Assembly (NCBI RefSeq): GCF_003688405.1
Contig: NZ_REFC01000011.1
Location: forward strand, 310,001-374,000
DNA length: 64,000 nucleotides
Reading direction: 5' to 3'
From: Ulvibacter antarcticus
Lineage (GTDB): Bacteria > Bacteroidota > Bacteroidia > Flavobacteriales > Flavobacteriaceae
In this document: in pieces, positions 44,811 to 52,434 of the stretch
Position numbering within the stretch: position 1 is the first letter of the stretch
Layout of the letters: the number at the start of each line of letters is the position of its first letter
Program-made: the position numbers and the translations under genes
Notes under the pieces: generated by a model
Database searches by the model: none
What the model was told of the DNA's origin: nothing
Seen by the model: the letters and a program-made list of their open reading frames with translations, nothing else

Positions 44811-45311
44811 TTAATATTCGATACTTATAATTTCAAAAATCCTATCTTCAGTTGCAAGCTTTAAAACTGTTTGCTCTCCAACTTTCTTATTTATCAATAT
44901 TCTGGCGATTGGTGAGATAAATGAGATTTTACCTTTTGAAATATCCGCTTCATCTACTCCTACAATTTGATATTGTTGCAGTTCTGTTTCTTTTTCAATT
45001 TTTAAGGTTACTAAAGCACCAAATCGTATTTCATTTTGTGGTTGTTTGTCAAGAGCTACAATTTTTGAGGTAGCAATTCGGTTACTCAACAATTGCAATT
45101 TTGCATTTATAAAATTCACAGCAATGCGTCTTTCTTTTTCATTCGCTATTTCTAGCTGGCTTATTTCATTAATGAACATTTCTTTTTCAGTTAATAGTTC
45201 ATCCATCCCAACTTGAGTAACGTAATTTGTCATTCCTTCTGGCAAATCGGCTCTTGGTGGTATCATAGGAATTTCTTCCTGATCGTCTTCTTTAACAAAT
45301 CCTCTACTCAT
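44811..45311 (-). CDS. GreA/GreB-family transcript cleavage factor
   Basis: A 166-residue protein. A helical N-terminal hairpin (about residues 38-80, 'ELLTEKEMFINEISQLEIANEKERRIAVNFINAKLQLL') and a C-terminal FKBP-like domain ('FGALVTLKIEKETELQQYQIVGVDEADISKGKISFISPIARILI') give the Gre layout. It is preceded by about 30 residues with a Pro/Glu-rich 'EIPMIPPRADLPEG' stretch resembling GreB-like proteins. Gre factors enter the RNA polymerase secondary channel and restart backtracked complexes. It lies 3 bp after the oxidoreductase gene as the last gene of a minus-strand run. Confidence 0.82.
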   Translation of the reverse strand: MSRGFVKEDDQEEIPMIPPRADLPEGMTNYVTQVGMDELLTEKEMFINEISQLEIANEKERRIAVNFINAKLQLLSNRIATSKIVALDKQPQNEIRFGALVTLKIEKETELQQYQIVGVDEADISKGKISFISPIARILINKKVGEQTVLKLATEDRIFEIISIEY

Positions 45312-45314
45312 GGT

Positions 45315-46310
45315 TTACTTCATTTTAATAACGACCTTTCCTTTAGTTCGTCCTTTATCAACATAAAGTATGGCATTTAATGCATCTTCTAAAGGAAATA
45401 CTTTGTCAATATTCGTTTTAATTTTTCCTGTTTCTAAAAGATTGGTGACTTCATTGAGTTGCTTAACGTTGGCTCTCATAAGGAGAAGACTATAATAGGC
45501 AGACTTAAGCTTTATATTTTTGGTAATTTTTCTTCTTTTCCATGCTAAATAGAGTTTGGCAATTTTATTGAGTTTCATTCGGTTTGCAGTCTCTTTATCA
45601 ACCGGACCGACAAGTGTGATTACTTTACCACCTTTTTTAATAACTTTAAAAGCGTCTTCAGTATACTGATTTCCAAGCGTGTCCAGAACCACATCTGCAT
45701 CTTTTACAATGGTTTTGTAGTCTTCAGTTTTATAATCGATCACACGATCTGCTCCAAGTTCTTTCACCCATGCTACATTACTCGTACTTGTTGTGGTATA
45801 AACATAAGCCCCTTTTGCCTTTGCTAATTGAATTGCCAAAGATCCAACGCCACCGGAGCCTGCATGAATTAATATTTTATCACCCGATTTTAAATTAGCT
45901 CGTTTTAAAACTTGAGAAGCCGTAAGGCTAACCAGTGGTAAACTTGCAGCTTCCTCAAAGGTGGTGTTTTTGGGTTTTATACTTACAATGTTTTGCTTAA
46001 CAGCCACAAACTCGGCAAAGGAACCTTGCTTATCTACATAGGCGTAAACTTCGTCTCCGATATTAAAATCTGAAACATTTTCACCTTTTCCCACAATTTT
46101 TCCACTTACATCATAACCCATTGTTGCTGGCAAGCTATATTTGCCAAGTCCTTTTAATTTGCCTTTTATAACTTTAATGTCTAACGGATTTACACTAGCG
46201 GCATAAGTTTCAATTAAAACTTCGTCTTTGTTTATTGTGGGTTTTTCAATTTCAGTAAATTTAATATTTTCTGAAATTTCTCCATATCCTATATGTTGTA
46301 TGGCTTGCAT
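45315..46310 (-). CDS. NADP-dependent alcohol dehydrogenase / quinone-oxidoreductase-like MDR protein
   Basis: A 331-residue medium-chain dehydrogenase/reductase. The GroES-like N-terminal domain ('EVLIETYAASVNPLDIKVIKGK', 'GYDVSGKIVGKGENV') lacks the zinc-binding cysteines of classical alcohol dehydrogenases. The Rossmann domain has 'GSGGVGSLAIQLAKAKGAYVY' (about residues 150-170). It resembles zinc-free quinone reductases or enone reductases using NADPH; the substrate is not predictable. It lies between the YqhA-like and Gre genes, all minus strand with gaps of 3-6 bp, so they are cotranscribed. Confidence 0.85.
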   Translation of the reverse strand: MQAIQHIGYGEISENIKFTEIEKPTINKDEVLIETYAASVNPLDIKVIKGKLKGLGKYSLPATMGYDVSGKIVGKGENVSDFNIGDEVYAYVDKQGSFAEFVAVKQNIVSIKPKNTTFEEAASLPLVSLTASQVLKRANLKSGDKILIHAGSGGVGSLAIQLAKAKGAYVYTTTSTSNVAWVKELGADRVIDYKTEDYKTIVKDADVVLDTLGNQYTEDAFKVIKKGGKVITLVGPVDKETANRMKLNKIAKLYLAWKRRKITKNIKLKSAYYSLLLMRANVKQLNEVTNLLETGKIKTNIDKVFPLEDALNAILYVDKGRTKGKVVIKMK

Positions 46311-46316
46311 AATCTA

Positions 46317-46832
46317 TTATTTTTTAGCGTTATCAACTTCTTCTTTATTGAGACTTAAAAATTTTAAACCAAGAGCCAATAGAAGTATGGAAAAAGGAAG
46401 TATTGCTATTTCCCATTTGAGATTGTCAATGTTTACGAATACGACTTCAAGAAACTTTACAAAAAGAATAATGACAATCACCTCTGCAAGTACATTTTTT
46501 AAATGGCCAATATTTGGTGTTCTTATCCATTTTAATACGTTTTTTTCATCATCATACTTCTTGTTTGAAATGAACAAGGAATAAACACCATGTGCAAAAA
46601 TGAATAGTACCAAGGCAATCAAAAATGTATCTAGAGATTTAATAAGATATGTAGTGGCAATATCTGCAGGATGTAAATGTGCTTTGTCTTCTGGTATGTA
46701 ATTGAAGATAACTACCCTAAAAGCATTAACAGTTTTTAAAGCACCCACTATAAAAAGCAACAACGAACCAAGAAGTGAACCTATTATCGCAGTCCAACTT
46801 ACATAACGAAATAAATAGAATATTTTTTTCAT
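46317..46832 (-). CDS. YqhA-family (UPF0114) membrane protein
   Basis: A 171-residue protein with about four membrane segments. 'IIGSLLGSLLLFIVGALKTVNAF', 'YLIKSLDTFLIALVLFIFAHGVYSLFI' and 'LKNVLAEVIVIILFVKFLEVVF' are typical of the UPF0114/YqhA family, whose function is unknown. It starts 18 bp after a hairpin terminator that follows the GlcG-like gene, so it is likely expressed by read-through or from a weak own promoter. The MDR oxidoreductase gene follows after 6 bp. Confidence 0.82.
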   Translation of the reverse strand: MKKIFYLFRYVSWTAIIGSLLGSLLLFIVGALKTVNAFRVVIFNYIPEDKAHLHPADIATTYLIKSLDTFLIALVLFIFAHGVYSLFISNKKYDDEKNVLKWIRTPNIGHLKNVLAEVIVIILFVKFLEVVFVNIDNLKWEIAILPFSILLLALGLKFLSLNKEEVDNAKK

Positions 46833-46845
46833 AATTGTTTGAAAT

Positions 46846-46878
46846 AAAAAGAGGATAATTGAAACTAATTATCCTCTT
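46846..46878 (-). terminator. Terminator or attenuator after the GlcG-like gene
   Basis: GAGGATAATT (46851-46860) and AATTATCCTC (46867-46876) form a perfect 10-bp stem with a 6-nt loop. On the minus strand it is followed by a T-rich run (TTTTTATTTC). Read-through would be needed to express the yqhA-MDR-gre genes from the glcG promoter. Confidence 0.75.
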
Positions 46879-46898
46879 TCAAAATTATTAGAATTTAT

Positions 46899-47297
46899 TT
46901 AGATTGCTTTTGTTCCAGCTTCAGCAACTGCATGGTCATTTTCAACTGAACTTCCGCTTACACCAATGGCTCCAATAATTTCACCTTTGGCATTTTTAAT
47001 TGGAATTCCACCTGGAAAAGTAATTAAACCTCCGTTAGAATGTTCAATATTGTATAAAGAGCCTCCTGGTTGAGATAATTCACCTACAATCCCCGTATTC
47101 ATATCAAAGAAACGAGCTGTTTTTGCTTTTTTAATTGAGATGTCAAGTGAACCTAACCAAGCTCCGTCCATACGTGCAAATGCTACTAAATTTGCTCCCG
47201 CATCTACAACTGCAATGTTCATTTTAGTGTCTATTGCTGTTGCTTTTTGTTTTGCTGCTACTATTGCTTTTTCTGCTTGTGCTAATGTAATGTTCAT
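46899..47297 (-). CDS. GlcG/HbpS-family protein
   Basis: A 132-residue single-domain protein. The pattern '[36 protein letters not shown]' and '[12 protein letters not shown]...[20 protein letters not shown]' defines the GlcG/HbpS (DUF336) family, which includes the haem-binding HbpS of Streptomyces and small proteins near glycolate or diol metabolism genes. No signal peptide is present, so it is cytoplasmic. Its function here is unknown. It carries the same upstream tandem sites as the formaldehyde dehydrogenase gene, which suggests joint regulation by the AraC-family protein at 48794. Confidence 0.85.
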   Translation of the reverse strand: MNITLAQAEKAIVAAKQKATAIDTKMNIAVVDAGANLVAFARMDGAWLGSLDISIKKAKTARFFDMNTGIVGELSQPGGSLYNIEHSNGGLITFPGGIPIKNAKGEIIGAIGVSGSSVENDHAVAEAGTKAI

Positions 47298-47331
47298 AAT
47301 GTATTGTTTTAGTATTGTTATTATTATGGTG

Positions 47332-47339
47332 CAAATATA
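47332..47339 (-). promoter_or_regulatory. -7 box of the GlcG-like gene
   Basis: The minus strand reads TATATTTG, a full TAnnTTTG match. The proximal regulator half-site at 47360 starts exactly 20 bp upstream of the box, where a -33 element would be. Confidence 0.65.
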
Positions 47340-47359
47340 CCTTAAGAATTAGGGTATTG

Positions 47360-47399
47360 AGTTACCAAAACAGCTCAATAACTTATGAAAAAAGGTCAA
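47360..47399 (-). promoter_or_regulatory. Tandem AraC-type operator upstream of the GlcG-like gene
   Basis: A strong copy, ACTTATGAAAAAAGGTCAA (47381-47399), lies beside a weaker copy (47360-47378) that matches it at 14 of 19 positions. The period is 21 bp, two helical turns, as expected for an AraC-family dimer on direct repeats. The strong copy is identical to one upstream of fdhA. It abuts the fdhA stop codon. Confidence 0.7.
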
Positions 47400-47400
47400 A

Positions 47401-48591
47401 TTATCGAGCTATCATACCATGTGGGTCAATAACAAACTTTTTAGCAACTCCGGTATCAAATTCGGCATAGCCTCTAGCTGCATCTTTCAGACTTATCACT
47501 TCTGCGTTTACTGCTTTAGCAATATCTATTTTTTCGTATAAAATAGCATTCATTAGTTGCCTGTGATATTTCATTGTGGGTGTTTGGCCAGTGTGAAAAG
47601 AATGGGATTTTGCCCAACCCAATCCAAAACGAATTTTTAGACTTCCTTGCTTTGAGGCCTCATCTGTAGCTCCTGGATCTTCCGTTACATACAAACCTGG
47701 AATTCCGATGGATCCACCAGCTCTAGTAATTGCCATAGCTTGGTTTAGCACAATAGCAGGCATTTCTTTTCCAGCATTTGCGCCATGCCCACTAGCTTCG
47801 AAACCTACACAATCCACAAAACAATCTACTTCGGGGATACCAACAATCATAGCAATTTGCTCTTCCACCGGAATACCATTGGTCAAATTAATGGTTTCGC
47901 AACCAAAACTTCTGGCATGAGCGAGACGTTGTTCATTAAGATCGCCTACTATGACAACGGCTGCACCTAATAACTGGCAACTTGAGGCACAGGCTAATCC
48001 TACTGGCCCTGCACCTGCAATATACACGATTGAACCAGCCGTCACACCTGCCATAACCGCTCCGTGAAATCCAGTCGGGAGAATATCGGTAAGCATAGTC
48101 AGACCCAATATCTTTTCCATGGCTTGATCCTTATCAGGAAATTTTAATAAGTTAAAATCGGCATAAGGCACCATTACATATTCTGCTTGACCTCCAACCC
48201 ATCCTCCCATATCGACATATCCATAAGCGCCTCCCGCACGATCTCCATTGACATTTAAACAGATACCAGTTAGACCGTTTTTACAATTTCGACAACGACC
48301 ACAGGCAACATTAAAAGGAACGGAAACCAAGTCTCCTTTTTTGATAAACTCAACGTCTCGCCCTAATTCTATAACCTCTCCTGTAATTTCATGCCCTAAA
48401 ACCAGCCCTTTTTCGGCAGTAGTTCTTCCTCTAACCATGTGTTGGTCTGAACCACAAATATTGGTAGCAACAATCTTTAAAATAACGCCGTGTTCACACT
48501 TTCGATCTCCCAATGCTAGTTTGGGATAGTCTATTTCTAATAATTCTACTTTTCCTGCTCCCATATAGGATACGCCATGATTTTTACACAT
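47401..48591 (-). CDS. fdhA: Glutathione-independent formaldehyde dehydrogenase
   Basis: A 396-residue zinc-dependent medium-chain dehydrogenase that resembles the Pseudomonas putida formaldehyde dehydrogenase. The N-terminal 'GVSYMGAGKVELLEIDYP' and 'TNICGSDQHMVRGRT' hold the catalytic-zinc cysteine, with 'GHEITGEVIELG' and the structural-zinc set 'CGRCRNCKNGLTGIC' (four cysteines). The Rossmann motif is 'GAGPVGLACA', and the long 'CVGFEASGHG' insertion typical of this subgroup is present. It oxidises formaldehyde, and possibly other aldehydes by dismutation, with tightly bound NAD. The promoter region carries the tandem AraC-type sites; the AraC regulator gene is 200 bp upstream. Confidence 0.9.
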   Translation of the reverse strand: MCKNHGVSYMGAGKVELLEIDYPKLALGDRKCEHGVILKIVATNICGSDQHMVRGRTTAEKGLVLGHEITGEVIELGRDVEFIKKGDLVSVPFNVACGRCRNCKNGLTGICLNVNGDRAGGAYGYVDMGGWVGGQAEYVMVPYADFNLLKFPDKDQAMEKILGLTMLTDILPTGFHGAVMAGVTAGSIVYIAGAGPVGLACASSCQLLGAAVVIVGDLNEQRLAHARSFGCETINLTNGIPVEEQIAMIVGIPEVDCFVDCVGFEASGHGANAGKEMPAIVLNQAMAITRAGGSIGIPGLYVTEDPGATDEASKQGSLKIRFGLGWAKSHSFHTGQTPTMKYHRQLMNAILYEKIDIAKAVNAEVISLKDAARGYAEFDTGVAKKFVIDPHGMIAR

Positions 48592-48641
48592 AATTTTCTG
48601 ATTTTATTGTGATTAACTAATAATTTCAATTGAAACGAATT

Positions 48642-48649
48642 GAAAGTTA
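48642..48649 (-). promoter_or_regulatory. -7-like box of fdhA
   Basis: The minus strand reads TAACTTTC, which differs from TAnnTTTG only in the last base. The proximal regulator site at 48670 begins exactly 20 bp upstream, the same spacing as at the GlcG-like gene. Confidence 0.55.
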
Positions 48650-48669
48650 CTGTTATTTTTTTGACTATC

Positions 48670-48708
48670 ACTTATGAAAAAAGGTCAATACTTATGAGAA
48701 AAGGTCAG
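48670..48708 (-). promoter_or_regulatory. Tandem AraC-type operator upstream of fdhA
   Basis: Two direct repeats, ACTTATGAAAAAAGGTCAA (48670-48688) and ACTTATGAGAAAAGGTCAG (48690-48708), differ at two of 19 positions and are spaced by 20 bp. They share sequence, orientation and distance to the -7 box with the site at 47360-47399. Confidence 0.8.
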
Positions 48709-48793
48709 ATAGTCTGTACTTAGAGAGGAATTAACTATCTAGGTTTGTTTATTTAGTTGATAATGAAGAATATGCAAAATACAAAAAAAATCG

Positions 48794-49627
48794 TCAAGCT
48801 TCTTTTGGACTGATTCCAAATTTATTCTTAAAGGCAATGCTAAAGTTGGAGAGGTTATTGTACCCATATTCCAAGTATATCTCAGATGGTTTACAAATTC
48901 CTTGCTCTAACGTTTTTTTGGCGTTTTGAAGTCGTTTGTTTTGTAGCCATTTACCGGGTGACTCCCTGTATTCCTTTATAAATTGCCTTTTGAAGGTAGA
49001 TAAACTCATATTGCATAAAAATGCTATTTCTTCTAATTTTAAGTTAGAATGTATTTTACTTTCTACAATCTTTTTAAAAGAAGAGTTTTCTATAACGATT
49101 AGAGAGTGTAGATATAATTCAAATTTTCTTCCATATTTCTGCAGGAAATAAAGCATCAATTCTTCAAATTTTACGGAAAGGAGCGTCTCCATAAAAATCG
49201 CAGGCGCATTACTAATTGTTGATAATGAATTGAGATATGAGTTGATATACGCATCATTCTTAATAATAAAATATGGTGTTCCGTCTTTTACTACCTCATT
49301 GTTTAAACCATGCTTTTCTAAAAATTCTTTGAGTATTTTTTCGGAAAAAAAGAAAAGTTTACAATAATAACTTGTATCAACATCTAGCAGTTCAGTCCAT
49401 AGCCAATTTCCTTTTTTTAGCAATAGTGATTGGTCTTTATTAACTGCAACCGACGTACCTGCGAAATGAACCTGCTTTTTCCCAACTTGTAAAAAGCTAA
49501 ACATATTCATACCTAAATTAACCTTACTCTTAACAACATCACTGGTCATTTTAAAATCATATACAAATAAATCTGGACTTGCTGTTTTGTCCTTAATATA
49601 GATTTCAGGTATGTTTTCTATTGGCAT
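48794..49627 (-). CDS. AraC-family transcriptional regulator
   Basis: A 277-residue regulator. An N-terminal sensing domain of about 165 residues (beta-rich, ExsA-like) is followed by a C-terminal pair of helix-turn-helix motifs: 'LKLEEIAFLCNMSLSTFKRQFIKEYRESPGKWLQNKRL' and 'KPSEIYLEYGYNNLSNFSIAFKNKFGISP', the AraC signature. It probably binds the tandem 19-bp repeats upstream of fdhA and the GlcG-like gene and acts as an activator, since the sites occupy the -33 region of both promoters (inference). The inducer is unknown; an aldehyde or its metabolite is reasonable. No copy of the repeat was seen upstream of its own gene. Confidence 0.92.
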   Translation of the reverse strand: MPIENIPEIYIKDKTASPDLFVYDFKMTSDVVKSKVNLGMNMFSFLQVGKKQVHFAGTSVAVNKDQSLLLKKGNWLWTELLDVDTSYYCKLFFFSEKILKEFLEKHGLNNEVVKDGTPYFIIKNDAYINSYLNSLSTISNAPAIFMETLLSVKFEELMLYFLQKYGRKFELYLHSLIVIENSSFKKIVESKIHSNLKLEEIAFLCNMSLSTFKRQFIKEYRESPGKWLQNKRLQNAKKTLEQGICKPSEIYLEYGYNNLSNFSIAFKNKFGISPKEA

Positions 49628-49708
49628 TTAGAGTTCTTTCGGCTTATATATTTCGCTTATGACGCATTGTACAAGGCAGGTCTCCATCTTCCAAATATTG
49701 TTCGAAGC

Positions 49709-49860
49709 GACAACCCTTTCAAAGTTAGTCTTTTTTCAAATTATTTAGGAGTTGTACGAGTTTAAAAAAGGCAATCTAGACTTATTTCAAGGTTAAATCA
49801 CAATTAATTTATAAGTAGATCCTCTAAGTCTCAATGTCTCCAGACAACCCTTTCAAAGTT
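49709..49860. repeat. 18-bp exact direct repeat in the intergenic region
   Basis: GACAACCCTTTCAAAGTT occurs at 49709-49726 and 49843-49860, 134 bp apart, in the 288-bp gap between the araC gene and the DUF6326-like gene. The rest of the gap is AT-rich and holds no gene that I can see. Confidence 0.7.
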
Positions 49861-49915
49861 TTTTACGTCTTTATAATAAATACCCACGCTGTTCATTTAT
49901 TAAACAAGAAATCTT

Positions 49916-50323
49916 ATGCTAGAAAATCCGAGAATCAATATTCGAATCAAACTTGCAGTTTTATGGACGTCATTGATGTTCTGTTATATTTATGGTGATT
50001 ATTTTGAATTATATGCCCCCGATAAAGTCGAGAGTCTTTTAAACGGTATGAATATTTTGGATAGTCCAACGAAGTTGTTTTTCGCTTCTTTTATATTGGC
50101 GATTCCAGCTTTAATGATCTCGTTGTCCGTTTTTCTAAAACCAAAAATATGTAAATGGCTAACTATTATTTTTGGAGTTTTCTTTACGCTAGTGGTTACC
50201 GTAGTAGCAAGTACGGCATTATACGCTTGGTATACATTTTATGTATTCTACGCCGTTTTAGAAGCTTTGATTACAATAAGTATTGTCTGGCTTGCCTGGA
50301 ATTGGCCTAAGGAAAAATTGTGA
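49916..50323 (+). CDS. Four-helix membrane protein (DUF6326-like)
   Basis: A 135-residue protein with four predicted membrane segments. 'RIKLAVLWTSLMFCYIYGDYFELYAPDK' and 'SPTKLFFASFILAIPALMISLSVFLKPK' match my memory of DUF6326, a small family with no assigned function. It stands alone on the plus strand between minus-strand genes. A 47-bp tandem repeat begins 20 bp after its stop codon. No promoter box was identified in the 288-bp upstream gap, which contains the GACAACCCTTTCAAAGTT repeats. Confidence 0.72.
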   Translation: MLENPRINIRIKLAVLWTSLMFCYIYGDYFELYAPDKVESLLNGMNILDSPTKLFFASFILAIPALMISLSVFLKPKICKWLTIIFGVFFTLVVTVVASTALYAWYTFYVFYAVLEALITISIVWLAWNWPKEKL

Positions 50324-50342
50324 TAACTTCAAGAAACCACTG

Positions 50343-50436
50343 CTTCTCGATACAGATTTTAATTCCCTGTTGGTCATTAAAATCCACTCCTTCTCGATAC
50401 AGATTTTAATTCCTTGTTGGTCATTAAAATCCACTC
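50343..50436. repeat. 47-bp tandem repeat, two copies, each with a hairpin
   Basis: Two adjacent copies (50343-50389 and 50390-50436) begin CTTCTCGATACAG and differ at one position. Each contains GATTTTAAT and ATTAAAATC, a 9-bp inverted repeat. Sequence just after the second copy (CACTCGAAGTGAC) is itself palindromic. A related piece is at 56563-56582. Confidence 0.8.
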
Positions 50437-50485
50437 GAAGTGACATCAAAGTATTCAGTTTCATGCTTCCAGCTTCCCGCCCCTT

Positions 50486-51517
50486 TTAAATAATCTCCAT
50501 TATCTTCTTCGCCACTTCTTCCGAAGGAATGGTCGCAATGGCATCATCATAACCTTTTGGAAATTTATTACCATATACCGAAGTTGGCAACAACGGATAC
50601 TTAGAACGATCTGCGAACAACTGATTTTCTGGAGCTTGCATAAAAGGAGCAAAACCTGCATGAGAATGCGTCACTCCCCATAAAGTTACCGTTGGTACTC
50701 CATACATGGCCGATAAATGTCCGTTGCCACTATCCATTGCCAACATGACATCGAGATTGGAAATCAACGCTAATTCTTCTTTAAGACTTAGTTTTCCAGC
50801 CACAGAAGAAACACTTTCGTAATGACTCTCAATCTTTTTTAAAACCGAAATTTCCTGGTCACCACCTCCAAATAGAAAGATTCTGTATTTGTTGGTGTTG
50901 TTTAAACTGGAGATGACTTCCTTCATCAAAAACAAAGGATACATTTTACTTTTAAAGGCAGCGAAGGGTGCGATCCCAATGAGTTTTTTTGGTTCTACTC
51001 CAATGAGTGCGTTTAATTGCGGACTTAACTTTTTGCGTTCCGGAAAATGATGTTTTGAAAGATCGATCTTTAAACTCAAGGCATCGAAAACATCTGCATA
51101 ACGTTGGTGAGTGGTTTTTAAAGGCAGAAACACCTTATCCTGGGATCTCGTGAGCGCCTTTTTTTCTGCTCTTCCCTTATCGATTGTAGCTGTCGGAATT
51201 CCTTTAAGACTAAGATATTTTGTGAGGACCTTAGATCGAATCACAGAGTGTAAATCGGCTACTGCGTCTATTCCGAGATTCTTTGCTTCTTTGGCTAATT
51301 TTAAAAGCCCAATTCTTTTATGTTCGCCGTACACATCCGCCTCCAGAATTTCTAAATTCGGAATATCATCGAACAAAGGCTTGTAAAAAACTCTTGTAAC
51401 GACTGTGATTTTAAGCGAAGGATAGGTCTGAGTAAGTACTCGTAATACAGGTATTGTCATCGCAACATCACCCAAAGCCGAAAGACGAATTACGAGTATG
51501 TGACCTGGATGTTTCAT
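50486..51517 (-). CDS. Glycosyltransferase family 9 (heptosyltransferase-like)
   Basis: A 343-residue GT-B fold transferase. 'HILVIRLSALGDVAMTIPVLRVLTQTYP' (about residues 6-33) is the GT9 N-terminal hallmark, and 'LISNLDVMLAMDSGNGHLSAMYGVPTVTLWGVTH' is the nucleotide-sugar-binding C-terminal motif. It should add a heptose or similar sugar to the LPS inner core on the cytoplasmic face. The TTCCGAAG word lies at 50519 near its 3' end. The DUF4254 gene is immediately upstream on the same strand, a pairing I recall from other Flavobacteriia, so both may act in the same core-sugar step. Confidence 0.9.
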   Translation of the reverse strand: MKHPGHILVIRLSALGDVAMTIPVLRVLTQTYPSLKITVVTRVFYKPLFDDIPNLEILEADVYGEHKRIGLLKLAKEAKNLGIDAVADLHSVIRSKVLTKYLSLKGIPTATIDKGRAEKKALTRSQDKVFLPLKTTHQRYADVFDALSLKIDLSKHHFPERKKLSPQLNALIGVEPKKLIGIAPFAAFKSKMYPLFLMKEVISSLNNTNKYRIFLFGGGDQEISVLKKIESHYESVSSVAGKLSLKEELALISNLDVMLAMDSGNGHLSAMYGVPTVTLWGVTHSHAGFAPFMQAPENQLFADRSKYPLLPTSVYGNKFPKGYDDAIATIPSEEVAKKIMEII

Positions 51518-51571
51518 AGCGATCTGTTGTTACTACAGAAAATGAATCTTAAATCAATATATGAGAAAATA

Positions 51572-52180
51572 CTATTTTTCGCCTCTTAAAACTGGGTTCA
51601 ATTCGTCATCGTTGTACATTTTCATTTGCTTGTACACCTTCATATATTTTCTCCCAGCCGAAATATCTACCAACAATTGATCGATAGCAGTGCTTAAATC
51701 AACTCTTTGCTCCAAAAGAATGTTCAATTTTATTGCGCATGCTTCTCGATGTGCTTCTGTTGCATTGACGCGAGTGGTTTCTTCGTTCATATGATATACT
51801 TTTAGTGCAAGTATAGATAAGCGATCTACTCCCCATGCCGGACTTTCGGTATTAATCGTGGCGTCTTTATTTACAGACACAGCTTTATATTTGTCAAGAA
51901 AATAGCTGTCAACATATTCCACCATATCTGTACGATCCTGATTGGAAGCATCGATTTTTCTTTTTAAGGTAAGAGCTGCAACTGGATCAATTTGAGGGTC
52001 TCTAATAATATCTTCATAATGCCATTGTACTGTATCTATCCAACATTTTCTGTACAACAAATGCTCCAACAAATGCTTGTCTTTTTTGTAGGGATTAGAA
52101 AATTCCTGATCTACAGTGTTAATGACATGATATTTTACAATCACTTCTAGAAAAATTTTATTTGCTAATTCTGAAAACAT
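51572..52180 (-). CDS. DUF4254 family protein
   Basis: A 202-residue, mostly helical cytoplasmic protein with no signal peptide. 'HLLYRKCWIDTVQWHYEDIIRDPQIDP' and 'DRLSILALKVYHMNEETTR' identify DUF4254, a family of unknown function commonly next to heptosyltransferase-like genes. The ATG at 52180 is preferred over a GTG six codons earlier. A -7 box at 52248-52255 gives a leader of about 60 nt. It precedes the GT9 gene by 54 bp. Confidence 0.82.
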   Translation of the reverse strand: MFSELANKIFLEVIVKYHVINTVDQEFSNPYKKDKHLLEHLLYRKCWIDTVQWHYEDIIRDPQIDPVAALTLKRKIDASNQDRTDMVEYVDSYFLDKYKAVSVNKDATINTESPAWGVDRLSILALKVYHMNEETTRVNATEAHREACAIKLNILLEQRVDLSTAIDQLLVDISAGRKYMKVYKQMKMYNDDELNPVLRGEK

Positions 52181-52247
52181 GATATCTAATTTGTGCACTA
52201 CTCTTGAAATGTGTTTAACTATTTTCTGAGCGCGATTTTATGAGATA

Positions 52248-52255
52248 CAAAGGTA
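52248..52255 (-). promoter_or_regulatory. -7 box for the DUF4254-GT9 pair
   Basis: The minus strand reads TACCTTTG, a full match to TAnnTTTG. No clear TTTG -33 element. The remaining 52181-52434 sequence holds only the inverted word pair described next. Confidence 0.5.
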
Positions 52256-52365
52256 TCATATTTTGTGTAAGATTTGATGCGGTATTTTTGTGAAGTATTT
52301 CTGAAACCTAACTAGAATCTTTCCTGTTTCTATAATCTAAACGAAAAATAAAATAGGATGTCTGG

Positions 52366-52427
52366 TAGCTTCGGAAGTATCCGTAACTCAATCAAATTCC
52401 GAGGTAATTGCAATCTTTCCGAAGCTA
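52366..52427 (-). terminator. Inverted pair of TTCCGAAG words after the DUF6427 gene
   Basis: TAGCTTCGGAA (52366-52376) and TTCCGAAGCTA (52417-52427) are an 11-bp perfect inverted repeat with a 40-nt loop, directly downstream of the DUF6427 stop codon. There is no T-run, so terminator activity is inferred from position and from the known behaviour of paired uptake sequences in Haemophilus and Neisseria. Confidence 0.45.
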
Positions 52428-52434
52428 ATAAACC

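Noticed and set aside
50343-50436. Two 47-bp repeats as a CRISPR array
   Set aside because: The copies are contiguous without spacers, there are only two, and no cas gene is nearby.
44264-50518. Lack of TTCCGAAG over 6.3 kb as proof that the AraC/fdhA region was recently acquired
   Set aside because: At the observed density about four copies are expected, and another gap of 5.6 kb (1870-7487) lies in ordinary genes, so the gap alone is weak evidence. Codon use was not computed.
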